The notes beneath the pieces are model-generated. The model worked only from the letters and a program-made list of their open reading frames with translations. It was not told where the DNA came from and ran no database searches. From contig NZ_CP092417.1 in NCBI RefSeq assembly GCF_023716865.1, positions 1,156,001 to 1,220,000 on the forward strand: a DNA stretch of 64,000 nucleotides, in the 5' to 3' direction. The position numbers and the translations under genes are program-made. This document shows positions 27,617 to 36,676 of this stretch, piece after piece (within the stretch, counting starts at the first letter, position 1; each line of letters starts with the position of its first letter). The stretch is from Endozoicomonas sp. SCSIO W0465. GTDB lineage: Bacteria > Pseudomonadota > Gammaproteobacteria > Pseudomonadales > Endozoicomonadaceae.

Positions 27617-27637
27617 TATAGACATTGGAGGCTTGAG

Positions 27638-28138
27638 GTGAGTACCTCGGCAATGAATAATCCACAAGGCGCCCCTTTTCAAAAGAAAAGCCCGGACCGG
27701 CTCAACCCATCGGCTCGCAGAAGAGCCCGTCAGCTGGCCCTTCAGGCTTTGTATCAGTGGCAAATTGCCAAATCGCCACTGAACCAGATTGAAGCGCAAT
27801 TCCGCACCGACAATGATTTCAGCAAAGTGGATGACGGCTACTTCAGCGCCATCATTCACGGTGTTCCCAGCCAGGCTAACCAGCTGGATGAAGCGATGAC
27901 GGCCGTACTGGACCGCTCATTGAATCAGCTTGACCCGGTTGAGCTTTCAGCTCTGCGCATTGGTTGCTTTGAACTGATGAACCGGAAGGATGTGCCTTAC
28001 CGGGTTGTGATCAATGAAGCGATTGAACTGGTTAAGCGCTTTGGTGCCCAGGATTCCCATCGCTATATTAACGGTATCCTCGATAAGCTGGCACCGCGCC
28101 TGCGTTCTGAGGAAGTGAAAGCGTACCGCAAAAAATAG
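27638..28138 (+). CDS. nusB: Transcription antitermination factor NusB
   Basis: A 166-residue helical protein with RRRARQLALQALYQWQ near the N-terminus and INEAIELVKRFGA...YINGILDKLA near the C-terminus, the NusB signatures. It binds boxA RNA with NusE (S10) in rRNA antitermination. The GTG at 27638 has a perfect GGAGG six bases upstream and is preferred over the ATG at 27653. The open frame continues upstream into the ribH remnant. Confidence 0.93.
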   Translation: MSTSAMNNPQGAPFQKKSPDRLNPSARRRARQLALQALYQWQIAKSPLNQIEAQFRTDNDFSKVDDGYFSAIIHGVPSQANQLDEAMTAVLDRSLNQLDPVELSALRIGCFELMNRKDVPYRVVINEAIELVKRFGAQDSHRYINGILDKLAPRLRSEEVKAYRKK

Positions 28139-28229
28139 GCAGATTATTGGATATGCTGCTCACGCCATGGTGGGTGTCACATGGTGGTTGTCAGGCACTG
28201 CAAACGACTTGACCGTTTAATGGGGATTT

Positions 28230-29219
28230 ATGGCCACGGGTGCAATGGGTGAGTTCGAGCTGATAAAACGCTACTTTGCTCGCCCCGGGATCTCACAGAT
28301 TCAAGGACAATATACCAGCAGCATTCTTGGCATTGGTGATGATTGTGCACTGTTTGACATCCCCTCACACATGCAGCTGGCCCAGTCACTGGATACGTTG
28401 GTGGAAGGGGTCCACTTCCCCGGGGAGTGCGATCCCTTTGCCCTTGGTTACCGGGCCCTGGCGGTTAGCCTCAGTGATCTCGCCGCCATGGGGGCAGAAC
28501 CGCACAGTTTTACCCTTGGCCTGACCCTGCCCCGGGTTTCTGAGCTCTGGCTGAAGGAGTTCTCTGAAGGTCTTGCTCAGCTAGCCCAGCGATTTAAAGT
28601 CCCCCTGATTGGTGGGGATACCACGAAAGGACCACTGACCCTCTCTCTGCAGGTTCAGGGGCTGATCCCCAAAGGGCAGGCGTTATTACGAAGCGGTGCC
28701 CGGTCCGGTGATCTTATCTGTATTACCGGCACACTGGGTGATGCAGCCGGGGCTTTGCCTTCTGTTCTGAACGGCGATACACCGGAAACCTGTGGAGATG
28801 ACAATCTGAAATTCCTGTTAAATCGCTACTGGTATCCATCCCCTCGTCTATTTGCCGGGCAGTGGCTGCGCCAGGCAGGTGCTACCTCAGCCCTGGATAT
28901 TTCAGATGGATTGCTGGGTGATCTTGGGCATATCCTCGAAGCCAGCAATGTGGGAGCAGAAATTGCGCCCGAGCTGGTACCCCGGTCTGCAGCCCTTGAC
29001 CAGTTCCATGATCAGGATACTGCCCTCACCCTGGCCCTGACGGGGGGTGACGATTACGAACTCTGTTTTACTATCCCCCGGTCCCTGGCTCAGGCACTGC
29101 CGTCGAAATTGTCAGATGGCTGCCGTATTACCTGTATTGGCCAGATCAATGATGAGCCTGGAATAATAAGAGACCCGCAGGGCAAGCTGCTCACCAAAAA
29201 AGCCTACACTCATTTTTGA
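28230..29219 (+). CDS. thiL: Thiamine-monophosphate kinase ThiL
   Basis: A 329-residue kinase that phosphorylates TMP to thiamine diphosphate. Visible are GEFELIKRYF at the start, GDDCALFD (~35-42), the metal-binding SLSDLAAMGAEP (~82-93), IGGDTTKGPL (~130) and the LDISDGLLGDLGHI motif (~225). Start ATG 28230 has GGGGA five bases upstream. It lies between nusB and pgpA as in many gammaproteobacteria. Confidence 0.95.
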   Translation: MATGAMGEFELIKRYFARPGISQIQGQYTSSILGIGDDCALFDIPSHMQLAQSLDTLVEGVHFPGECDPFALGYRALAVSLSDLAAMGAEPHSFTLGLTLPRVSELWLKEFSEGLAQLAQRFKVPLIGGDTTKGPLTLSLQVQGLIPKGQALLRSGARSGDLICITGTLGDAAGALPSVLNGDTPETCGDDNLKFLLNRYWYPSPRLFAGQWLRQAGATSALDISDGLLGDLGHILEASNVGAEIAPELVPRSAALDQFHDQDTALTLALTGGDDYELCFTIPRSLAQALPSKLSDGCRITCIGQINDEPGIIRDPQGKLLTKKAYTHF

Positions 29220-29241
29220 TTTCGGAAAGATTATCAAGCCA

Positions 29242-29748
29242 ATGACACTCTCTAGCAAACAAGCGATAACACCAAGAACAACCTGCTGGAAAAATCCTGT
29301 TCACTTTCTCGCCTTTGGTTGCGGCAGCGGGTTGGCACCAAAAGCACCAGGCACCTTCGGCACCATTGCGGCAGTTGCCTTTTACCTGCTACTTGAGGGA
29401 TTGAGTCTCTGGACATACCTGGGGATTGTGTTGGTTGCTTCCGTGGTGGGTTTCTGGTTGTGCGGACGAACCGCAAAAGACTTGGGTGTGCATGATCATC
29501 CAGCCATTGTCTGGGATGAATTCTGCGGTTTCTGGCTAACCATGATTGCCGCCCCGGCAGGATGGCAGTGGATTCTGGTGGGCTTTGTACTGTTCAGGTT
29601 GTTTGACATCTGGAAACCATGGCCCATCAGCTGGCTGGACAGGAAAGTACATGGTGGTGTTGGCATTATGGTTGATGACCTGGTGGCTGGCGTTTTTGCT
29701 TTTGTATCTCTTCAAACCATTCATTATATCTACCGGATGCTTCCTTAA
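29242..29748 (+). CDS. pgpA: Phosphatidylglycerophosphatase A
   Basis: A 168-residue inner-membrane enzyme that dephosphorylates phosphatidylglycerol phosphate. Motifs include GSGLAPKAPGTFGT (~28-41), VWDEFCGFW (~91-99) and RLFDIWKPWP (~115), plus several hydrophobic segments. It starts 22 bp after thiL, in the same probable transcript. Confidence 0.93.
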   Translation: MTLSSKQAITPRTTCWKNPVHFLAFGCGSGLAPKAPGTFGTIAAVAFYLLLEGLSLWTYLGIVLVASVVGFWLCGRTAKDLGVHDHPAIVWDEFCGFWLTMIAAPAGWQWILVGFVLFRLFDIWKPWPISWLDRKVHGGVGIMVDDLVAGVFAFVSLQTIHYIYRMLP

Positions 29749-29917
29749 ACACGGCAAACGCTCAGAGTATTGCGGCGTGATGCGGATTGCTGCGGATGAT
29801 GAGTCTATTGACCCTGGTCCGCCTGTAGTTCTCTCGATCTTTCTGCCTTATTACCATACTCGCTAGAAGCCTCACAGACTGATACAATCCGGTCACGAAT
29901 TACTTAAGGAGCAGTGA
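29749..29917. other. Short intergenic region upstream of ribA
   Basis: No gene seen. A TACAAT hexamer near 29882 could be a -10 element for ribA, without a well-placed -35. Confidence 0.3.
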
Positions 29918-30610
29918 GTGTCTGTTCGTTTTGTTGCAGAGTCTCGCTTACCCACGCCCTATGGCGAATTCATCATGTATGGCTTCGAAGACAGTGGTAC
30001 GGGCAAGGAGCATTTGGCATTAACCATGGGGGATGTCAGTCAGGGGGGGGCGGTACTTGCCAGGGTTCATTCCGAATGTCTGACCGGTGATGCACTGTTC
30101 AGCATGCGTTGTGACTGCGGTCCACAACTTCAGGCCGCCCTGGAGCGTATCGCTGAAGAAGGTCGGGGCGTATTGCTTTATCTCCGCCAGGAAGGCCGAG
30201 GCATTGGTCTGTTGAACAAGGTTCGTGCCTATCATCTTCAGGACAGTGGCATGGATACGGTTCAGGCTAATGAAGAACTGGGTTTTGAGCCGGACATGCG
30301 CAAGTATGATATGTGCAAAACCATGCTTGATCATCTTGGCGTTTCCAGTCTGAAACTGATGACCAACAATCCACGCAAAGTTGAATCTCTCACCAATCTG
30401 GGGATTCAGGTTGCCGAAAGGATTCCTCACCAGACCGGTCAAAATCCTCATAACGAGCGTTATCTCGCCACTAAAGTGTGGAAACTGGGGCACATGTATA
30501 ACATGGGCCTGAACCAATCAAATAAGGGAGCCATCGGACTCCCTTATTTGATCATGCCGTTACTTTTTTCACCACCGGGCGCAGGAGCAAGGAGACAAGC
30601 CGATCATTAG
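29918..30610 (+). CDS. ribA: GTP cyclohydrolase II RibA with abnormal read-through C-terminus
   Basis: Residues 1-199 are a complete RibA: zinc motif CLTGDALFSMRCDCG, active-site EEGRGVLLYLRQEGRGIGL and the usual end KVWKLGHMYNMGLN. It converts GTP to the first riboflavin precursor. The GTG at 29918 has AAGGAG upstream. Codon 200 is CAA where related proteins stop; a single change from TAA would explain it. Translation then runs through a perfect 14-bp hairpin and adds ~31 residues with a hydrophobic patch (GLPYLIMPLLF). The domain itself looks intact, so activity is plausible. Confidence 0.92.
   Translation: MSVRFVAESRLPTPYGEFIMYGFEDSGTGKEHLALTMGDVSQGGAVLARVHSECLTGDALFSMRCDCGPQLQAALERIAEEGRGVLLYLRQEGRGIGLLNKVRAYHLQDSGMDTVQANEELGFEPDMRKYDMCKTMLDHLGVSSLKLMTNNPRKVESLTNLGIQVAERIPHQTGQNPHNERYLATKVWKLGHMYNMGLNQSNKGAIGLPYLIMPLLFSPPGAGARRQADH
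30517..30552 (+). terminator. Hairpin inside the extended 3' end of ribA
   Basis: ATCAAATAAGGGAG / CTCCCTTATTTGAT form a perfect 14-bp stem with an 8-nt loop. It is placed exactly where a terminator after the normal ribA stop would be. A T-run (ACTTTTTTC) follows 9 bp later. Confidence 0.7.
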
Positions 30611-30664
30611 GCCCTTTGCACTGCTTCGCCGTTGCAGCGAAGCTGACTGTTGTTCAGGACCAAA

Positions 30665-32596
30665 CTACACCAAAGCTGCATCTGCTCTCTCACCAAGCTG
30701 GAATGACTTACGCTCTATCCGCTCCATTCGGTCACGGACCGAACGAACAATACCATCCTTATCCAGTCCACACTGAGCCAACTGTTCCTTATGGCTCGCC
30801 GCTTCAATGTAGATATCAGGGATACCGAGGTTCAGAACAGGAACATTGATTTCCTGCCTCTGCAGGTATTCAATAACGCATGAGCCTGCACCGCCGGTAG
30901 TACACCCTTCTTCGATGGTCACCAACAGTTCATGGCTGGCAGTCAGCTCTTTGACCAGCGCGTCATCCAGAGGTTTAACAAACCGCATGTTCGCAACCGT
31001 TGCATCCAGTGATCAGCAGCTGCCAGAGCATTCCCCAATAATGTGCCAAATACCAGAAGGGCAACCCGACTTCCCTTGCGACGAATTTCACCTTTACCAA
31101 TAGGCAAAGGTTCAAGATCGGAGCAGATCTCAGCACCGGGGCCCGTTCCACGCGGATAACGAACCGATGCCGGCCCATCATAAAGAAAACCAGTAGACAG
31201 CAACTGTCGGGTTTCATTTTCATCACCCGGCGTCATCACCAGCATATCGGGGATACAACGCAGATAGGCAATGTCATAGCATCCGCCATGGGTCGGGCCA
31301 TCTTCCCCCACCATTCCCGCACGGTCGATGGCAAAAAGCACGTCCAGCTTCTGAACAGCAACATCATGAATCAGTTGATCATAAGCCCGCTGCAGGAATG
31401 TGGAGTAGATGGCAACAACGGGCTTGAGGCCTTCACAGGCCATTCCCGCTGCCAGTGTGACAGAGTGTTGTTCAGCAATCGCCGCATCAAAATAACGCTC
31501 TGGAAAATGATCGGCAAAACGAATCAGGTCAGAGCCCTCTTTCATCGCTGGCGTGATACCCATCAACCGCTCATCCGCTGCAGCCATATCATACAACCAC
31601 TGTCCAAAAACATTGGCGTACTTGGGCTTTTTGGGGGCAACGACCTTCGGAGTCTCTGTTGCCCTGAGGCTCCAGTTTGGTGATGGCATGGTAGCCTATA
31701 GGGTCCTGCTCGGCCGGATTGAACCCTTTACCCTTCTGAGTCACCACATGCAAAAACTGAGGGCCTTCCAGGTCTCTCATGTTTTTCAATGTATGAATTA
31801 ACATTGGCAGGTCATGTCCGTCGATAGGGCCGATATAGTTGAAGCCCATCTCTTCAAACAGCGTTCCGGGAATGACCATTCCCTTGACGTGTTCTTCGGT
31901 TCTTCTCGCCAGCTCCCAAGCATGAGGAATGACATTCAGAACCTTTTTACTGCCTTCACGAATGTGGTGGTAAGTCCGGCTGGAAAGCACTTTGGCCAGA
32001 TAGTTGGAGAGCCCGCCAACACTTCTGGAAATAGACATATCGTTATCATTAAGAATCACCAGCATATTGGGCTTTACATCGGCAGCATGATTCATGGCCT
32101 CATAAGCCATACCCGCCGTCATGGCCCCGTCACCAATAACTGCAATAGCCCGTCTGTTTTCACCCTTGGCCCGGGCGGCAATTGCCATGCCAAGAGCCGC
32201 ACTGATAGACGTGCTGGAATGTCCCACGCCAAAAGTATCGAACGCACTTTCCCCTCTTTTGGGGAAGGCAGCAAGGCCATCCTTTTGTCTCAGGGATGAC
32301 ATTCTATCCCTGCGTCCGGTCAGAATTTTATGCGGATAAGCCTGGTGACCCACATCCCAGACCAGACGGTCTTCCGGTGTATTAAACATATAATGAAGCG
32401 CAATGGTCAGCTCTACTACGCCAAGACCGGCACCAAAATGCCCTCCTGTCTGCCCAACGGAGTACAATAAAAACTCCCGCAGCTCCCGTGCTAATTGTGG
32501 TAGCTGGGATTCTTCAAGTGCGCGAAGTTGTTCCGGATTATTTACCTGGTCCAGTAACGGAGTATCAGGCAGTGTCTTGGGTATCTCGTGAAACAT
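30665..32596 (-). pseudogene. dxs: 1-deoxy-D-xylulose-5-phosphate synthase, two frameshifts
   Basis: Three minus-strand frames make one DXS. The N-terminal part (32596 to ~31665) has the thiamine-diphosphate motif GDGAMTAG...NDNDMS; the middle part (~31665 to ~31011) has DRAGMVGEDGPTHGG; the last part (to 30665) has NMRFVKPLDD and EEGCTTGGAG. One extra base in a GGG run (31662-31664) and one missing base near 31011 break the frame; correcting both restores the family sequence. DXS makes the first MEP-pathway intermediate and is also needed for thiamine. Unless these are sequencing errors, this copy is non-functional. Confidence 0.88.
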
Positions 32597-32743
32597 GTGC
32601 TCGTAATAACGTCTGGGCTGTTCTGCCGGCTGGCATTGTACACCCAACCTGACAGGAATAGCATCGCACAATCTCGTTGTGCAGCCTAGCCCGTTGAATT
32701 GACCAAGAGGCAGGTTGGTTCCCCGAAGAAACCAACAGCGGTT

Positions 32744-33655
32744 TTAATAGCTTCTTCGAACAATGTAATCGGCGATCTGGCGAAGAAAATCAGCGGAATG
32801 GTCAAACCCGGTAAGGGCACTGATCGCAGAATGGTGAAGCTCTTCTGCATAAGCTCTCGCCTGCTCCAGTCCCATCAGAGAAACGTAAGTTGGTTTATTC
32901 AGAGCCATATCCGCTCCCTGGTGCTTACCCAGCGTCTCGGTATCAGCAGTAACGTCCAGAATATCGTCACGGACCTGAAAGGCAAGACCGACTGATCTTG
33001 CATAATGATCCAATGACTTCAATTCATCATCCTGCAACGGTCTGGCACACAATGCCCCCATACGCACACTGGCCCGAATCAGAGCACCTGTTTTATGGGT
33101 GTGCATCAGCTCAAGCTGCTGCCGGTCCAGAACGCTTCCGGTTGCACACTGGTCCATAGCCTGACCGCCCGCCATACCAGCCAATCCCGAAGCCTGACTG
33201 AGGGTGGTCACCAGCTGCAATCGTACACTGTCAGTCAGGGTTGATTCAGGACATAAACGGGCATTACCCAACACCTCAAAGGCCTGACTCTGAAGCGTGT
33301 CACCGACCAGGATCGCGGTTGCCTCATCGTATGCCTTGTGGCAAGTTGGCTTCCCCCTGCGCAGGTCATCATCATCCATCGCTGGCAAGTCATCATGAAC
33401 CAGTGAGTAGGCATGAATTAACTCAACAGCACAGGCGGCAGGGTCTGCTTGCTCTCTCATCCCCCCCAATGCATGACAGGCTGCATAGACCAGTGCTGGC
33501 CGAACTCTTTTGCCACCATTAAAGACACTGTATCGCATAGCTTCCAGCAGGAGGGGGCTGACCTTGCTTTCATCAGGCAGGACGGTAGACAGTACATTGT
33601 CCACCTGTAAACGACACTGCTCAACAAATATTGATAGCGACACAGGGATTGCCAT
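32744..33655 (-). CDS. ispA: Farnesyl diphosphate synthase (polyprenyl synthetase family)
   Basis: A ~303-residue prenyltransferase. The two Asp-rich motifs are visible: DDLPAMDDDDLRRG (~82-96) and FQVRDDILD (~225-233), with GGKRVRP at ~48. It makes farnesyl diphosphate from IPP and DMAPP. The ATG at 33653-33655 has AGAGG nine bases upstream. It begins 2 bp after xseB, in the conserved xseB-ispA-dxs order. Confidence 0.95.
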   Translation of the reverse strand: MAIPVSLSIFVEQCRLQVDNVLSTVLPDESKVSPLLLEAMRYSVFNGGKRVRPALVYAACHALGGMREQADPAACAVELIHAYSLVHDDLPAMDDDDLRRGKPTCHKAYDEATAILVGDTLQSQAFEVLGNARLCPESTLTDSVRLQLVTTLSQASGLAGMAGGQAMDQCATGSVLDRQQLELMHTHKTGALIRASVRMGALCARPLQDDELKSLDHYARSVGLAFQVRDDILDVTADTETLGKHQGADMALNKPTYVSLMGLEQARAYAEELHHSAISALTGFDHSADFLRQIADYIVRRSY

Positions 33656-33657
33656 CT

Positions 33658-33963
33658 TCACTGCCCTCTATCTACTGACGGCTTTTCTGCTGACGGCTCT
33701 CCTTTAGCTGAAGGCTCTGTATTTACAGCATCAAATGGCTCTGTGGTCAGCTCACCATTTTGCTCAAGCAGTTTTTCAACTTTCTGCTCAGCATCGGTTA
33801 ATGCTTTCTGGCAGCTACGAGTCAGTTTAATGCCCTGTTCAAAGGCCTTCAGAGAGTCTTCCAGGCTCATATCGCCGGATTCCATTTTCTGGACTAATGT
33901 CTCCAGCTCGGCCAAGGACTGCTCAAAAGCAAAACTCTCAGAATCCACCATATTTTTTGACAT
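33658..33963 (-). CDS. xseB: Exodeoxyribonuclease VII small subunit
   Basis: A ~101-residue protein with the XseB core FEQSLAELETLVQKMESGDMSLEDSL and LKAFEQGIKLTRSCQKAL (residues ~10-55), followed by an acidic, Ser/Glu/Pro-rich tail longer than usual. It partners XseA in degrading single-stranded DNA. Start ATG 33961-33963. It leads the xseB-ispA-dxs transcript. Confidence 0.92.
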   Translation of the reverse strand: MSKNMVDSESFAFEQSLAELETLVQKMESGDMSLEDSLKAFEQGIKLTRSCQKALTDAEQKVEKLLEQNGELTTEPFDAVNTEPSAKGEPSAEKPSVDRGQ

Positions 33964-34144
33964 GAATGAGCCTGTTAAAGAAAACATTCATAGCACGCTC
34001 CCAACGCGCCATGACGAGAATAGTTGGCAAAAACGATTTCCGCACCCGTTTGACAAACCGCTTCAGACCACCCGCAATGATCAAACCATTATCCCGTTGG
34101 CCGATATTGAAAGCAATGCTTTGGCAAGATGATGGACTTTGATA

Positions 34145-34708
34145 ATGGCAGAAGATAAATGGAAAGGAGCCTATCACAACTCGAGGCTGGGCCAGATCCT
34201 GATGAAAAAAGGGTATATCTCCCGGCAACAGCTGGATGAAGCCATTCACATATCAGCAAGCCATCACCAACGTCTCGGAGAATTCCTGGTAGAACACCGC
34301 ATGCTTTCACGATGGCAGTTGCGCAGAGCACTTTCCAGGCAGAGTCAGCTTCGTTTATCCGCCTCGCTGTCAATGGCCCTGCTCACTCCGGTTTACAAAC
34401 TACTTTCGCAAGAAAGTGCAGAGTCAGTTGATGGCACTCTGGAAGCATTGCTCAAGCCTCTTTTGTTAACAGGTTCTGTTGCTACATTTGAGTTCGATCC
34501 TGATTTGTCGACGATTGAAATCAAGCACAATGGCCTGATCCGGCTTCGGATCCCCAGCTCCTTCGGGGAACTGAACTTTGATGGTCTTCGATTGACAACC
34601 GATGGCACTAAAAATCATCAGGAGTTGTCCCTTGTCGACATTGAGCTTGCTGATGCCAGGTTATTTATTCGAACAATCCATAACAATCTGGATCCTGCCC
34701 TGCCTTAA
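34145..34708 (+). CDS. Orphan MshEN-like (GspE N-terminal-type) domain protein
   Basis: A ~187-residue protein. Residues ~12-70 contain two half-repeats (RLGQILMKKGYISRQQLDEA and RLGEFLVEHRMLSRWQLRRAL) typical of the MshEN/GspE N-terminal domain, which in some ATPases binds cyclic di-GMP. There is no ATPase domain; the C-terminal half is unrecognised. The ATG at 34145 is preferred over a TTG at 34139. It is divergent from xseB and ends at a bidirectional-looking terminator. Confidence 0.65.
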   Translation: MAEDKWKGAYHNSRLGQILMKKGYISRQQLDEAIHISASHHQRLGEFLVEHRMLSRWQLRRALSRQSQLRLSASLSMALLTPVYKLLSQESAESVDGTLEALLKPLLLTGSVATFEFDPDLSTIEIKHNGLIRLRIPSSFGELNFDGLRLTTDGTKNHQELSLVDIELADARLFIRTIHNNLDPALP

Positions 34709-34713
34709 ACATA

Positions 34714-34740
34714 AAAAGGCCGTTAAAAAACGGCCTTCCA
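34714..34740. terminator. Bidirectional terminator between the MshEN-like gene and the AGCS symporter
   Basis: AAGGCCGTT-AAAA-AACGGCCTT (34716-34737) with A-rich and T-rich flanks, between two converging genes. Confidence 0.75.
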
Positions 34741-34765
34741 TGACTCCTGACTATTCAGTGCAACA

Positions 34766-36238
34766 TTAAATATCAGTCATTGGAGTACGTTTTACCTTAG
34801 CTTTATCGGCATTTTCTATCGGGCCAGAACTGTGCTCTGTCCATACATCCGCATCCATGGTTTTATCCAGGAACGGGAATTTACGACGATTGAATACCGG
34901 CGTTACACCAGAGGCCACCTGGTCATCAAAGTCCTTTAGAACCTGAACAACGATACTCGACAACAGCAGAATAGCAGTCAGGTTAATCAGCGCCATCACC
35001 CCCATGGAAGCGTCGGCAAATGCCCACACGGTTGGCAGGCTACTGCTTGCTCCCCAGACCACCATACCCAAAACAGCAATGCGGTAAGCATTGACCAGCC
35101 ATTTGTTGTCCATGATGAAGCGCAGGTTTGATTCACCGTAATAGTAGTTGGCAATGATCGAGCTGAAAGCAAACAGCAAAATAGCGGCCGCTACCAGATG
35201 CTCACCGATCGGTCCCACCTGACTAACCAGAGCCAGCTGCGTCAACTGGATACCTGTCGTGCTGGAACCGTCCATTGCACCGGACATCAGGATGATAGAA
35301 GCGGTTGCCGTGCAGACAATGATCGTGTCCATAAATACACCCAGCATTCCCATCAGACCCTGATTGACAGGGTGGTTGGAGTGTGCAGTTGCAGCAGCAT
35401 TGGGGGCACTACCCATACCCGCTTCATTGGAGAACAAGCCACGCTTGATGCCCTGCTGCATCGCTTGGGATACCGCGTATCCGGCGCCACCACCGACAGC
35501 ACTCTCAAGGCCAAAAGCACTCTTGATGATCAGGCTGAAGACCGCTGGCAGCTCTGCGATATTCATAAATACCACGACCAGAGCCACACCCAGATAACCA
35601 AAGGCCATGATCGGTACGATCATCTCCGCTACTTTGGCAATGGAACGTATGCCTCCAAAGATGATCAGGGCACTCACCATTGCCAGACCGATGCCAATCG
35701 CTTGTGTTGGAATCCCGTAGCCAGTGAATGCTGCTGCAATGGAGTTTGACTGCACGCTGTTAAAGGCGAAGCCAAATGCAATAATCAGGGAAATGGAGAA
35801 GATAATACCTAACCAGCGCTGCCCCAGAGCTTTCTCAATGTAGTAAGCCGGACCGCCACGATAAGTACCGTCACCGTTATTGGTCTTATAGAGCTGAGCA
35901 AGCACATTCTCTGCAAGACTGGTCGACATGCCCAGAACCGCAATCAGCCACATCCAGAAAACAGCACCAGGTCCCCCCATGGTAATGGCGACTGCAACAC
36001 CGGCTATGTTGCCAGTACCGATGCGCGCAGCAAGACTGGTACAAAACGCCTGAAACGGAGATACATGAGTGGAACAATCGGTCGCACGACTACCCAGCAT
36101 GGTTTTCATTGCCAGGGTAAACCGGCGAATCTGGACAAAGCGGGTTTTTACCGTGAAAAGCAGACCTGCACCCAAAAGCAGGTACATTAGAATGCTGCCC
36201 CATAGCAGACCATTGATGGAGTCTATTAAGTTATTCAT
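34766..36238 (-). CDS. Sodium:alanine/glycine symporter (AGCS family), copy 1
   Basis: A 490-residue inner-membrane transporter with about ten hydrophobic segments. Family signatures include GTGNIAGVAVAITMGGPGAVFWMW (~74-97), YKTNNGDGTYRGGPAYYIEKAL (~117-138) and FSNEAGMGSAPNAAATAH (~270-287). It imports small neutral amino acids with sodium. The next upstream gene on the same strand is a paralogue, implying tandem duplication. Confidence 0.93.
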   Translation of the reverse strand: MNNLIDSINGLLWGSILMYLLLGAGLLFTVKTRFVQIRRFTLAMKTMLGSRATDCSTHVSPFQAFCTSLAARIGTGNIAGVAVAITMGGPGAVFWMWLIAVLGMSTSLAENVLAQLYKTNNGDGTYRGGPAYYIEKALGQRWLGIIFSISLIIAFGFAFNSVQSNSIAAAFTGYGIPTQAIGIGLAMVSALIIFGGIRSIAKVAEMIVPIMAFGYLGVALVVVFMNIAELPAVFSLIIKSAFGLESAVGGGAGYAVSQAMQQGIKRGLFSNEAGMGSAPNAAATAHSNHPVNQGLMGMLGVFMDTIIVCTATASIILMSGAMDGSSTTGIQLTQLALVSQVGPIGEHLVAAAILLFAFSSIIANYYYGESNLRFIMDNKWLVNAYRIAVLGMVVWGASSSLPTVWAFADASMGVMALINLTAILLLSSIVVQVLKDFDDQVASGVTPVFNRRKFPFLDKTMDADVWTEHSSGPIENADKAKVKRTPMTDI

Positions 36239-36676
36239 AAAATTTCCGGCGCATTATGTATTACTGATTTTTATTTCAAATAAGAATTTATAATAGTAGT
36301 GAATAAACTTTGAGTGTTAAGTGTAAATACCTATTAGTCAGGCTGCGTAAATGTTTTAATCGATCCCGCTGAAAATCTTTGAAAACAAGATGTTAGGTAC
36401 ATAATTCGAATCAAATAATAAAGCATGTGAAATACGTACAAACCAGATGTTAAATAGGTAAAGATAGCGTTCAGCACGATTGAAAGACTGAACAAATCTT
36501 TAGACTATTTTTACGATAAAATGGAGCATTCCTTAAAAAAAACTAAAAAATGCCAGCATTTCAGCATAACAAACTGTAAAGCAAGTTTTCAGTAAGAAAC
36601 AAATTTAGTTTGGTTTCCCGGCACACTTCCAGCATACTTCCAGCGCAATCATGGCAAAACAGAGACTAAAACTTTA
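36239..36676. other. AT-rich intergenic region between the two AGCS symporters
   Basis: About 440 bp, markedly A/T-rich (for example around 36290-36560), with no ORF. It presumably holds the promoter for the downstream symporter and the end of the upstream one. No specific operator was recognised. Confidence 0.5.
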
